A stretch of DNA of 64,000 nt from Triatoma infestans (Eukaryota > Arthropoda > Insecta > Hemiptera > Reduviidae): contig JAAEAF010002361.1 in assembly GCA_011037195.1 (NCBI GenBank), positions 1-64,000 of the forward strand. Reading direction: 5' to 3'. The stretch's first letter is position 1. Each line of letters starts with the position of its first letter. Shown in pieces: positions 46,001 to 56,200 of this stretch. The position numbers and the translations under genes are program-made. Under the pieces are notes generated by a model. That model ran no database searches. It was not told the origin of the DNA and saw only the letters and a program-made list of their open reading frames with translations.

Positions 46001-47182
46001 GCGGATCTAGAGGGTGGACTGAAAGTTGCATTTTCCTCAGGATCTATGATTTTATCCGTCGTCATAGCATGCTTCATTTTGTCGGTTCTGACAGGTTTCG
46101 GTTTTCCTTCATCATCAGAGTAAGGTGTGCAATCACTTCGTTAAGAGAGATGAGAAACTATATGTTTTTCTATCACAAACTAATCAAATCACTATAGAAA
46201 ATCTAAAATGGTTCATGTCGGATTCTAAGAAAATGCAATTAGTTAGTAAAACCAGAAATTCCAGTCATATGTGAAATCAAATGTGCCTTTTAAATTTTGG
46301 ATAGGATTATTTTTTTTTTTTAATTTAAGGCGCGTCAACATCTATGGTCATTGACGCCCGGAGACTTCTCAGTGCACTGCCGGCCTCCAGACAGTAGTAT
46401 CTCGTTACAGGCAACACTGTCCATCACCGGACAGTGAGCTGTAGAGGCTCCTAGGAAGAAAAAATCTAAGGGTAGCACAGCTGGACTCGAATCCGGTCCT
46501 CCGCGTGGGAGTCCAGTATGCTAACCACTTAGCTATTCCCTTCCCTGGATAGGATTATATTTTTATGTGTGATTTTATTATTCTTTACCCAGAATTTCGG
46601 AGTAATTTCATTATGATTTATTTGTTTGTCCAATCCACTCCAGCACAATAGTAACGCATTGGAATCTCTCACGAAGGTCCCGGGTTTGAGACCAATGGCC
46701 CTTAGATTTTTTTTCTTTCTAGGAGCCTCTACAGGTTACGGTTTGGTAATGGATGGTGTTGTCTGTAGCGAGAGAACACTCACTGGAGGCAATACACTGA
46801 GAAGGCTCTGGGCGTCAATGACCATGGTTGACGCGTCTTAAATAAAGTAAAAAAATTAAAAAACTTCCTACCTAAAAGTAAAGTTAGGTGGCACCTAATT
46901 TTTTTCTTATAAGTAAAACAACAACTGGTGAACTTAATTAACGCTATTAAATATTTGACTGTTCCAGGGGCTATTTGGCCAATGGAAGGCCAATACTGGT
47001 TGATCAGATACATGTCAAAATTGTTACCACTGACTTATTCTACACAAAGTTATTTCAATATCTCTGTAAGAGGCTGGGATTTTTCTAAAACTTATCTAGG
47101 TTTTATACCAAGTTCAGCTGGAATTGTCTTTTTGGCAACATTATGTTATATAATTTATAGAATGAAAATTGTACACGGTTAA
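31019..47182 (+). CDS. ABCH-type ABC transporter (14 exons, first coding exon not found)
   Basis: Exons: 31019-31151, 33324-33478, 34559-34666, 35755-35848, 37809-37940, 38011-38132, 41260-41485, 42151-42328, 42504-42619, 42923-42993, 43066-43154, 43702-43878, 45778-45864, 46968-47182. They join to 633 residues. ATPase domain in order: [15 protein letters not shown] (Walker A), QIGYMPQ (Q-loop), [10 protein letters not shown] (signature, C in place of the usual L), [13 protein letters not shown] (Walker B and D-loop), TTHYIQEAK (H-loop). Then the linker [17 protein letters not shown], one membrane helix, a long loop, and an ABC2 membrane block with LERSQIAG and [10 protein letters not shown]. 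All catalytic residues are present. The usual N-terminal 40-100 residues before Walker A are missing. Two donors are unusual (GTTGAG after 42328, GTTAGT after 42619) but give exon lengths identical to the paralogue. Likely a membrane half-transporter; substrate unknown. Confidence 0.88.
31265..31880 (-). pseudogene. Non-LTR retrotransposon pol tail remnant
   Basis: Minus strand in broken frames: [20 protein letters not shown] (end of RNase H), then a linker, then [11 protein letters not shown] and [11 protein letters not shown], the zinc-binding tail of Jockey-type elements. In the first visible intron of ABCH gene 2. Confidence 0.6.
31908..32105 (-). mobile_element. tRNA-derived SINE, family 1, degraded
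   Basis: TTTAAGGCGCGTCAACATCT at the left is the family tail; CACCGGACAGCGAGC and AAGCTCCTAGG follow. The head (tRNA part) is eroded, with B-box remains GGTTTAGACTCGAACCT read in plus orientation. Confidence 0.65.
32408..32705. repeat. Hairpin of two CTGAAGA-GAAA repeats
   Basis: Left arm (about 32416-32540) and right arm (about 32565-32665) are near-identical in inverted orientation, with about 45 bp between them. The arms include GATGGGCGAACGCCAGAAAG. The right arm lacks about 22 bp holding the CATCCTGAAGA side of the core. A retained copy on the left arm still shows CATC...GATG complementarity. Confidence 0.75.
32710..33323. other. ABCH gene 2 intron, nothing recognised
   Basis: AT-rich intron sequence up to the acceptor at 33323. 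No exon or element was recognised. Confidence 0.5.
33690..34320 (+). pseudogene. Tc1/mariner-type transposase pseudogene
   Basis: IFEQDNAG (second catalytic D region) begins near 34077. Further on, [15 protein letters not shown], a decayed version of the WPSNSPDLNPIEHMW motif, is followed by [20 protein letters not shown]. The upstream part (from about 33694) has a possible [10 protein letters not shown] helix-turn-helix relic. Many stops. Lies in the intron between 33478 and 34559. Confidence 0.55.
34860..35055 (+). repeat. CTGANGA-GAAA family repeat, single copy
   Basis: Contains GAAGATGGATGAAAATCCGA, AAACCGGTCAGGAACAAAAG and GGAATATGCATGC, matching the right arm of the hairpin at 3361-3858. 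GGAT-GAAA-ATCC forms a 4-bp stem and ACCGGT is self-complementary; the core reads CGGAAGA instead of CTGAAGA. Confidence 0.65.
36350..37222 (-). mobile_element. PIF/Harbinger element (873 bp) with TAA target duplication
   Basis: Inverted ends AGGGGCCCATACACTA on both sides, followed inward by related TTGTACAAC-rich sequence. Flanked by TAA at 36347-36349 and 37223-37225, the 3-bp target typical of this superfamily. Inside, minus strand 36952-36725, a 75-residue frame has [16 protein letters not shown] and [12 protein letters not shown], like the N-terminus of a HARBI1-type transposase. The catalytic DDE part is deleted, so the element is non-autonomous. In the intron before the exon at 37809. 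Confidence 0.8.
37226..37456 (+). mobile_element. tRNA-derived SINE, family 1
   Basis: A box region TTAGCTCAGTGATAGCGTGC and B box CCAGGTTCGAATCCAG, body with AGGAGCCTCTACAACTCTCT and CAGTGATGTGCAGTGTTGAC. It begins at the right edge of the Harbinger element, which apparently inserted at the SINE 5' end. Confidence 0.75.
37470..37727 (-). pseudogene. Bel/Pao pol C-terminal fragment
   Basis: Minus strand: [20 protein letters not shown], then [20 protein letters not shown], then LQNWKR and a frame change into RQESIYT-like sequence. It parallels the domain at 1-333 (ERDVTALNINRLSRWQL). No LTR beside it. Confidence 0.7.
39406..39601 (+). mobile_element. tRNA-derived SINE, family 1, well kept
   Basis: GGGAAGGGATTAGCTTAGAG head, GGTTAGCACACCGG, B box CCCGGGTTCGAATCTAG. 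Body: AGGAGCCTCTACAGCTGACT, GGTGATGGACAGTGTTGTCT; tail CATAGATGTTGACGTGCCTA then AAATAAAATAC. Confidence 0.8.
40021..40440 (-). pseudogene. Retroelement RNase H remnant
   Basis: Minus strand across 40330-40240: [17 protein letters not shown] then LAKKSCS, the W.P.H.GVPGNE.AD signature with the final acidic residue lost and a stop inside. The residues that follow are open to 40021. Confidence 0.6.
40558..40612 (+). mobile_element. SINE family 2 tail fragment
   Basis: TTTGGTAGTTGGACGTTAAG and CCCGCCTAAAAAATAGGCAT match the complement of the left end of the element at 5570-5760. Confidence 0.65.
41538..42080 (+). repeat. Degenerate repeat family A copy between two ABCH exons
   Basis: Starts TTTCTCTTATTTCTGTAAGA with AAGTATTGTTACAGATCAAA and ends CAGCTGTAAGAGAAAGAGA, matching both ends of family A. 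It fills most of the intron between 41485 and 42151. Confidence 0.55.
42797..42850 (-). repeat. CTGAAGA-GAAA motif, minus strand
   Basis: Read on the minus strand: CTC, CTGAAGA, extra A, GGG...CCC stem with an imperfect inner part, GAAACGTA, GAG. CTC and GAG can pair as stem I. In the intron between 42619 and 42923. Confidence 0.5.
44150..44660 (+). repeat. Possible degenerate family A copy
   Basis: A weak match in order: GAGATTTTTCACGGAATATA, CTGTCAAATTTATGAAAC, ATTTGAAACATTTTTCCAGA. It lies in the 1.9-kb intron before exon 45778. Confidence 0.3.
45512..45600 (+). mobile_element. SINE family 1 body fragment
   Basis: CCTAGGAGCCTCTACAGCTC, ACTGTCCGGTGATGGACAGT and GTTGTCTGTAACGAGAGAAC, without the tRNA-like head. 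Confidence 0.7.
46035..46130 (-). repeat. CTGATGA-GAAA family fragment
   Basis: Minus strand: CTGATGATGAAGGAAAACCG then AAACCTGTCAG and AAAATGAAGCATGCTATGAC, a chimera-like member between the two sub-types of this family. The core CTGATGA is intact; stem II is weak. Confidence 0.55.
46308..46545 (-). mobile_element. tRNA-derived SINE, family 1
   Basis: Minus orientation, full-length: tail TTTAAGGCGCGTCAACATCT on the left, CACCGGACAGTGAGCTGTAG in the body, and on the right the head complement ending in AGCTATTCCCTTCCC. Confidence 0.85.
46618..46846 (+). mobile_element. tRNA-derived SINE, family 1
   Basis: B box GTCCCGGGTTTGAGACCAAT, body CTAGGAGCCTCTACAGGTTA, GTTGTCTGTAGCGAGAGAAC, tail TGGTTGACGCGTCTTAAATA. 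Opposite in orientation to the copy 72 bp to its left. Confidence 0.8.
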
Positions 47183-47985
47183 GGAAGATGAAAACAGTGG
47201 CAAAACTCAAATCACCTTAAATGTTAAACGCAACGACAGTTTTACATAATATATGTATTAATTATATATATACTTTTCTTGAAGCAGGCTTGTAGCTTGT
47301 ATTATCACACTCTGTTGTACCACAATTCGGTTTTGAATTGTAAAGAATTTGAATTTGTATAGATGCTATACTCTCAATAAGGATGTTCCATAAAAAAAAA
47401 GTTTTTGTTATTTTAAAACAAACTTTAACCCGTCAATTGTTATTGTGATATATAAATCACACTTTTATTAATATATAAAAAAAAATATTGTTTTTGTACA
47501 ATCATTGTAAATCCAGAGAATTAAGAATACTTTTAATCTCTTGTAATAAAAGTGTAAAGGATGACTTTTTAGAGTTTTTAACACGAGGTACAATAATGAG
47601 CAATGTCTTTTTTGTTTTTTTTAAATTCAATCTAAATTCACATAGGTGTTTTTCCGTCGCTTTCATTCCTTATGTTTCCCAGTTCCATAATGTCACTACG
47701 CTTTTTAAAAACATAAATATTGTTAAAACAATTTTCCCAACATCATTCTCCTGGCGGAGAAGGAGTACTTCTCATGCTTGGTGTTAATCGGTTAAGTTAA
47801 AGTGGACGGCTGCTCGCTTATATTATCAGTCACATCCGAAAGAGCTTTCTGGATTCTAGAGGGTCCACTCCAATTTCAAGAAAATGTTTGCACTATCCTC
47901 TCCTTAGCGACGGCCTCCACAGCCAGACGAGATCTCCTACAGCTTACTGCTTTTTCCCACGAATTACCTAGCGGTCATACAAATC
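47183..47985. other. 3' flank of ABCH gene 2
   Basis: Contains AATAAA at 47545-47550, 363 bp after the stop codon, as a possible poly(A) signal. Otherwise AT-rich to about 47750, with no gene recognised. Confidence 0.45.
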
Positions 47986-47989
47986 TTTC

Positions 47990-48640
47990 TGAATGACCTA
48001 GAGAGCTTTTGTACTAGCTAGATAGTGAGGCAACATACCAACGCATGAAAACCCTTCTAGTCGTCTTCGCGTCCGTGCTACCATAGACATTAGCATATCT
48101 TCGTCTTTGGGACTGCCTTACACCACTTCCAATGGTAGTCGCACTTCTCGCCCAGACAAAGCAAAGTGAGGTATGGAAGCTTTCCACCCCAATCGTCGTG
48201 CTTGGATCTCACACACTTAGGAGATCGATCACAAAGGGTACGGTTGAACAGTTCTACTTGACTATCTGATTGAGGGTGTCCTTATGGTGATTCCTAAGAC
48301 CTTACACTATTCTTGGAAGATGTGGGCTTCAAACTGCCCTCGCTTATCCGTATCTAGCTCTATTCTCTGTCAGGTGGCGTTACGTTGTCTGGCCTTTGTG
48401 ACCAGATTGCATCTCTCTCAGTGCTAACTGTAAATAGTTTGAAAATGCAATCAATGTTTCGGACTTACCTTGAATGTCCTGCTTAAATTCGGTTTTCTTC
48501 AAACATCTCATCTTCGGTGGACTCCAGTATTCTCTCAGCCTTGCCGATAAGCTTTCAGAACTGTCGCTTAATACTAAGAGTGAAGATATGTAGTGATGCA
48601 ACATATCCTCTCGAAGACAGGAGACCAAATTGTTCTTCTG
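47990..48640 (-). pseudogene. Gypsy-type gag and integrase relic
   Basis: Minus strand 48628-48380: SLSARLREYWSPPKMR and TEFKQDIQGKSETLIAFSNY, like the retrotransposon gag core (FxPP ... Q..ES...F). Directly after it, at about 48360-48240, TDKRGQFEAHIFQE and CKVLGI resemble the integrase core (TD..GQFE...F...C...GI), followed by a region with RSKHDDWGGKLPYLTLLCLG-type remains. The reverse transcriptase between them is deleted. Multiple stops. Confidence 0.6.
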
Positions 48641-48649
48641 ACCATCCGC

Positions 48650-51600
48650 TTATGCGGCAGATTATCTGAAAATGAGCAGTAATTTAATCCAATTTTTCTC
48701 CATCTTGATCTTGAAATTTTCGATCAAAACCATTCTGGTATTAAGAGAAGGTATTCTAACATAAATAATAATGGTATTCACATATATATATAAAATTCTA
48801 GATTATAATCATGTCATCTATAATCTAAGGAGAATTTGAATAATACTCTTAATTTCCATTTTATTAACCGCAGATTAAGATCCTTAATAAAAACTCACTA
48901 TATAAAATCTTATTTTTAAATTGCATGATTTTTATTTTTCCAAGATAACTGATTAGTTTTTTTTTGTTTTATTATAAATTAATGAAGACAAGTTAGTTTA
49001 AACAAGAAAGTTTTCTTTTTTTGTTCATTTTTTTTATCCTTTATTGATACCTTTTTAAAATATTTAATATATTTACTAAATATATCCATTATTATTATTA
49101 TTTTATTCTAATTTTTATCATTTATGGGGTGACTTGAATCTCAAATCGAAATATAACTATCTCTAAATATACAATCTTACTCATATAAATAGAAAATAAA
49201 ATGACAAGGTTTCCACAATATGTATAATTAAAAAAAAATGCACACAACATATTGAGGAAAAAGAAATTTTATTTATATAATGACTTTACCTAATGACAAT
49301 CTTTCCATAAAACAATTATCATATATTTGAATACATTATCACAATAATTTTGCTTAAAATAGGAATCTTTGGGTAAAACAATTAACATATGTACATTTGA
49401 ATATATTATCACAACAATATTTTTGCACAATATTATACAATTTATAAACTTGAATAAAAAAAAAAAATCTTATCAAAAATACTTCCAAAAGATAATATAA
49501 TTTTTTAAAAAATAAATGTTTGATCTGTTGTGCTCAATAATAAATACGAGTAGTAAGGCAGCTTTTATTGAAAGACTAAGTTGTGTGCAGTCATAAAAAG
49601 TGGTACCAACCCATTATGGGATTAAGTCAGGATATTCATAAAATAGTAGTTTGTATTTTACATTAACCATTCGCTCCTGTCATCTCTGATCTAAGAAGAA
49701 ACTGAATAACACACTGACAAGTGGAAAAAAAAAACAGTTTTTATTATAAATCACTCTTTTCTTCTCTCATAGATGATCTAGGGAAACTCTTAAACATTAT
49801 TACAACGATTGCGAAAATAGTAGTTTTAATTCTAAATTAAAACTTGGCTCTTCCATTATGTTTCCTAATAAACACGGCACCATTGTCAAAAATTCATTAC
49901 AGTATTTAGATATCATCTTTTAGTAAATGTTTATGGTGCATATAATTGTTAAACAGCATAAGTATGAAAGTAGTGTTTTGAGTGAAATTGATGTGTAATT
50001 TAATAAGGATCAACTCATCACTTGAGCATGAATCTAGAAGCAAGGCATCTTGGCCATTTAGAACGGTAAGGAAATACTAGACTTTCTATGTGTAACCTGC
50101 TAAAACATAATCTTATTGGATATTTACTAATATTATGTTATATTTAAATGTCAATATTTAAAAAAAAACTTAAAGATACTAAAACGAATTCCACTAATAT
50201 TAATAATAAATATAAAAAATTTCTAAATTTGACGCATATACTTTTCTTCATTTTGCTATAGGAATTATGTTCTAAAAGTAAAAAATTTGTAATATGTGCA
50301 GATTCGAACAAGAGGACTAGATTGCAGATATAAAAAATGCTTTCCCATCAATCCTGATTAAACTAAAGGCGGACGAACAAAGCATTTTGTATTTGAAAGC
50401 CGAATTCTTTGATCGGGAAGGAAAGCCACTAGGGGGTGTAGGACAATCAGATGCTGTAACCTTTCTTGCAAGAGCATGGCTACAGTATGACAGAAATTTA
50501 ATAGGTTGAAAAGAACATGACCACAAGGAAACTGTAATAAATTACTCCCCAATCGAAAAGATGGTAAGGTACGAGGAACGAAAAATGTTGACAGTCTGTA
50601 GCCTACGTTCAACATTTACTTCTATAGTATATTAACCGGTTTACCTTAAAATGGATGGACAGGTATCAAAGAAAAACAAAACTCATATCACCGTCATTAC
50701 AGAAATAGAATAAAATTGGGAATACTTTTTTATTACTATGAAAAATGGAACATTTATCTTTCTTTGAAGAATAATCAAGCCGAGCTGTATGAATATTAAG
50801 GCCATTTTAATCGAATGTCATAATGAATTTACCAAAGTTCCAGCCTATCTTAGCAACAACCTATATTCGCTAATGCTGATTCGCTTTAACTATCATTTTG
50901 CAACTTTTTCATTATGACTAATTAAATTATATTCAAAACCAAATGAAAGAAAAAAATTTCCATCTCGGTTTTAAGAACATAATCTAGAATAAATTTATCT
51001 ACAATAAATATAGATAAAACTCACATTTGTCTTTTCGATAAAACAGTTACAAAGATAAAGTTAATCCATGAAATAACTCCGTCGATTCCATCTTTTTCAA
51101 TCGTTCAAACTTACTGATTTTGCTTCGATCTGGAAAACTGCAATAAATTTAGAACCAACTACCAATGGGTAAGGGTGTGATCTTCATAAGCTCATATCAA
51201 AATACCCGTAATTTTAATTTATATCAATACTATTCTTCCTGATCTAGCATAAATTTAGACGGGAGAATAAGTCAAATGACTTCCTAATCTATGAGCATTA
51301 CTTAATATTTTCTTTTTTTTTTAATCATTATGAAATTTTAGTCTTATGTAATTAATTAAGGGAAAATTAATATGGAAGTATATTAAGATTTTTTTTTTTT
51401 TAAACATAGTCATTGTTACGATGGCACTTTTAACAATATGCTTAATACTTTGTTCTGAAGACTATATTAATCAACTGAAATCAAAGTCATCTATCACTAT
51501 TAACAATCATCTAAAAGGTATGGTTAAGGTTGATATTTGAACTCTCAACCTTAATTTTTGCTAGAGAGCAATGGCACACATTTTCTGTTTAGATCAAGTG

Positions 51601-53235
51601 AAGCAAAAAAAAAAAAAATGCTCGTCTGAATTATGCCTCAAAATTAGTCTAGGTTTTAGAAATAGTTCATTTTGAAAATATTCAGAAAAAGTCCATCCAA
51701 AACGAAATAACATTTTTTCAATTCTTTTTTTTTTTTTTTGTAAATGGTTTACATGTATATTTGAAGTGCCCACAAATAACTAAAACCTTTAGCGCAAAAT
51801 CCTGAAGAGCGAAGCATCAGCAACCCGCAATCCCTATCGCCTGTGGCTTTCGCTATGAACTTTAGCTCCCCGCTTTTTTTCTCGATGTCCCCATATCAAT
51901 CAAATCCTGACTTCTTGCACCAAAGACGAGAACGCTGGCTATTAGCTACCTATTAGTTGAATAGCTTAACTCAAAAATGAAAAAATTCAGAGGTACCCCC
52001 AAAACTTAGAAATACCGTTTAACTACTAACTAGGAGATCCGACGCGAAAATATAGCAAAATTCTAGAAGATTCTGGGTAGCCAATGACAGAATTTTGATG
52101 TTTAAACTTTCAACAAAATTTTATCATTACAGTGAATATTCTCTATATTATACTCTCCTCCAAAGTCCACGCATTTTAATTAGTCTTAAAGACATTTATT
52201 AGAAAGCATGCGTTCATAAAAATACAAAAAAAGGCTTAGTTGTGGGAATAATTTCCTCTTCCAATGTTTTTTTCAGCTTAAACTGCAGCCAGAAATCATG
52301 ACTTACATATATCGGCAGAGTAAGATTGCATTCAAATTCAGAAGCGATTATCAACCGACGAGGAAGCTGAATTTAGTCATGGCGTTTTTTGAAAGCTTCG
52401 AAATAAAATGGCGTTATGTCTTGAAGATAGGGAGAAAAATTAGTCTACAGAACCAGAAGAGAAATTTTTTGAGCACTAATGATAGAATTTCGACGAAAGT
52501 AGTAATCACTATTTTATATCCAGAAACTATTGAACGACCTTCTCTTATGACCAAAAATGTGAACCTGACTGATACTTCTGAAAGAAAAGGAGTATTTTTT
52601 TCTTCATTTCTTTTTTTATTTAGATTTTTATTTCTTATGTTTAAGAAAATGACAAGTAACTTGGACTTTTTGGTTTTTCAATACCGCGTGGGGAAACTGG
52701 GCCGAACCCGATCAATCTGCAAGTAACATAGATTGTGCAACATTTATCTCATTTATGCTACTTGATCCAAACATGAAAGTGTTGTCGTATAAGATGAACA
52801 TTTACATGTAGAGTCAATAATAATAAAAATTTACATTGCCATAACGGCTCTTCTCATTCAAATTTTGACTGAAGTCAGATCATACAATAAGAAATGAAAC
52901 TAAATTATTATCTTCATAACTGACAATGCATATTATATGAAGGCACTTATTTTTCCAAATTAAAGCTAATAAATATAAACAAAATTGCTAAATTAATTCT
53001 GGAAAACCATTAATCTGACTAACATGCATAAAATCCATTGTCTGAGTAGCTTTGATATCAATTCATAAATCTATAAGGTGAACAATAATGTCAACTAATA
53101 CTACGAGAAAGTCTGAATCTTCGTTCAGATAATACGCCGTATTTAAATATATTCCAGCTGGAAGACAGCAACTCTCGATAATAGTTTAAATATTGTGTAC
53201 ATAAAAATGCATTTTTACTTATCTTACTAAAAACA
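48650..53235. other. Gene-poor AT-rich interval
   Basis: No gene recognised. A degenerate family A-like stretch lies at about 51900-52130. The 142-codon open frame at 52298-52726 has no recognised motif and a composition like its flanks, so I do not call it a gene. A 50317-50615 stretch is somewhat more GC-rich but has stops in all useful frames. Confidence 0.5.
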
Positions 53236-56200
53236 TCAGGAAATAAGAGAAAGACATGACATAAATATGAAGCCACTACAAAGAGAAATGTATTGTACGA
53301 TCCCAGAAAATCTGGGTAATTTTCTCGCTCTTTCCCTTGGTATTATTTCGGTAACAACAACATAAAGTAAAGTACCTCCGGCAAGACCCTATAGTAGAAA
53401 AAAAAAGTTATAACAAAAAGTACATAATTCCTTTTCAGGCTTGTAAGTCATTTATTATATTTTACATACCTGTAATACAGGCTCTACTTTTGTTAAACCT
53501 GGCGCATTTCCAGGTTGCAATACGATTCCCAAACCTATGCCAGCTGAAGATCCTGCAACAAAAACACTCAATGCAGGCAGAATAGTATACAAAGGCTGGC
53601 CATCTTTGCTAAGCTCAGCTCCCAAACAAAATGCGACCAATAGTTTATGAGAGCACACCGCTATTAACAGAAGCAGCACCTGCAACAATAAGGAAAAAAT
53701 TGACATTTTATATTATATAATTAGATCAATTTTGTTTTTACTTTAAAGATGGATAAGTATAAAATACTAACACCAGAACGGGTAGATTCCACGCCGATTA
53801 CCAATCCTTCAAGCAGTGAATGCACTGAAAATGCAAATAACAGTCCAAAGTCTAGGCATTGAATTTTACTCGAAACCTGATCAGTTTGGTCCTGAAAATA
53901 TAAAGCTATTATGGAAGAAAATTGCAAATATATATGAAGGTACAGACAAATTACCGAAAAATTCGTGCAATTTGTTTCATGGCAAGGCAGTTGCAAATGT
54001 ATTTATTATTACAGTTAATGATAGTGCTCGAAAGTATGCAACCTAAGCTAATATGGTTCTTATTCCTTTAAAAAAAAATCTAAGAAGATTCCCCCAACAA
54101 TTGAGGGATTATAGTAATCTTAAGATATCCTTTAACTCCAACTCCCCCCAAGCATTCTCTAGAGAGTGTTACCACCCAAATTGCGAAACTTAGTACTTGT
54201 GAAACGTGATACACCGACCCTAAAGCCGGCTACACACCTAGCTGCATACTTGAATGGTATACATGCGCAGTCCGCTTGTACATGCATACTTGATCGTTTG
54301 TATGAAAAACTTGCACAAGTCAGAAAATGTTTAAACTTTCATACTGCATACTTGTGCCGCCATCTTGTTTATGTTTAAAACGTTGTTGTGCAACCTCTCA
54401 GTCTTGTGCTCGCCAAAGTGTTTCTTTTACTTTGCGAGTATAAAGGTATAAAGGTTATATTATTAAAATATATAATTTATAAATAATTATGTCGGTTAAT
54501 TTTTGGAAGGGGCATAGATCAATTATAGAAGTATTTATTCATATCTATGAAAGCAAACCGTGTCTGTGGAATGTAAAACTCATATTGAGTAGAATTTCTT
54601 AACTCCATTACGGTACCATGGTTGCTTGCACAAATAAAACATAAAACTGGTTTACTAATTGCTGCTCATGTCAATAGAATGCCAATACATGAATGCACCA
54701 AATCTCAATTAAAGCAATGGTTTAATTGTAATCCTCTAATTCCCGATGCACCTTCCAACTCCAAGTACCGGTAGTTTTCAGTTTCTATCTGTTTGTAATA
54801 CTGTGAGACTACCATGATAAGGGGAAAAAAGATGTTGCTTATGCAATCTTTAACAAAACTTTCAGAAATAGAGCCAAATGTTACTCGAGATAAAGTAGTG
54901 AAAAAGATTAACATTATGCGTACCAAGATCAGGAAGGAGAGGAAGAAACTGGAAGAATCGCAGCGTTCTGGGGTTGGTACCGACGATGTTTATGTGCCCT
55001 CACTGTGGTACTATAATATGTTCAATTTTTTGGAGGACCAAGGGATAATAAATTAATGTGTGAATAGCTTTTTCGTTTCTTCAGCCATTCTTTACACCAC
55101 AAAGAACGATCTTTTCGTTGACTTTTTCTTCGGTAAATTACAACAAGAGCAGCTAAAGCGAGATCGTCGTCTTCGGCCATAGTCGCCAGCTGCTATCTGT
55201 TCAAGTATACATGAGCTGTGTGGATGTATACCGTTCAAGTATGCAGTAACGCGTGTAGCCAGCTTAAACCCTCATCACAATTGTGACACAAAGGAATAGA
55301 TGTCCTTTATATAATTAAATGATTGGCTACAAAGTCATGTTCCCTCAATTGTATCCTATTCAGGGAGAGACGATACTTTGAATCCTCCCATTTTATACCT
55401 TTTCTGTCCAAAATCTTTTAGCCAGGAGACACTCTACCGTATCCCTCCAGTTAGGCATCTCAGAAAGATCTACGCTGAGAATGATTAAAAGTGGCCTGGG
55501 GGGGGGGGGGGGGTGCTTATCGAAGAATCACTTGTCAGACACTTACACTTGCTCTAAAGCAAATAAGACAAAACATAACTAAAGTTGTGAGGCAGTATTA
55601 CGCTGACGGTCTTCAAAGACAAATTTTATTTACTAAAAAAATTTTCAGCATAGAGAAAAAGCTTTCTATCAAAATGATAGGGCATATGCACGCGACTCTA
55701 GAGAAGCACAGGAAGTGACTGGTAGAATTGAAAGAACGCATCATCCGAATTCTGTTATGGATTGGTGGGGAGGGAGCTACAGGGAGACAACAGAAATCCA
55801 TGTTTGTGAAAAGGTGTTAAAGATTACGCAAGGAATTACGAAGAGGATTTTAGAAATCGTTGTAAAACCTCTAAACCCTAAGCCTTTTTTCAAATACTAA
55901 TTGGGTATTTCAGCAAGATTCAGGACCTGCCCACAAGGCAACATTCATCAAAGAGTGGCTAAGAATAAATATTTACTAGTGCTATAGATTGGACCTCAGA
56001 AATCCCAGATATCAATCTCCTGCATATATATAGACAACTTTCGTCTTTTCCATAAAAAGTACCGTCTATCTCCTTAATAATCACTCTCTCATAGACATGA
56101 TCTTTATCTTTTCTACTGTGTGATTATAATTAATAAACTTTCTTTTATACATATTAAAAATACAATACATATGCCATAATAAAGAAGAACGGATAGGATA

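Noticed and set aside
52298..52726. 142-codon ORF as a gene
   Set aside because: No motif, composition like the flanks, no splice context; within chance for AT-rich DNA.
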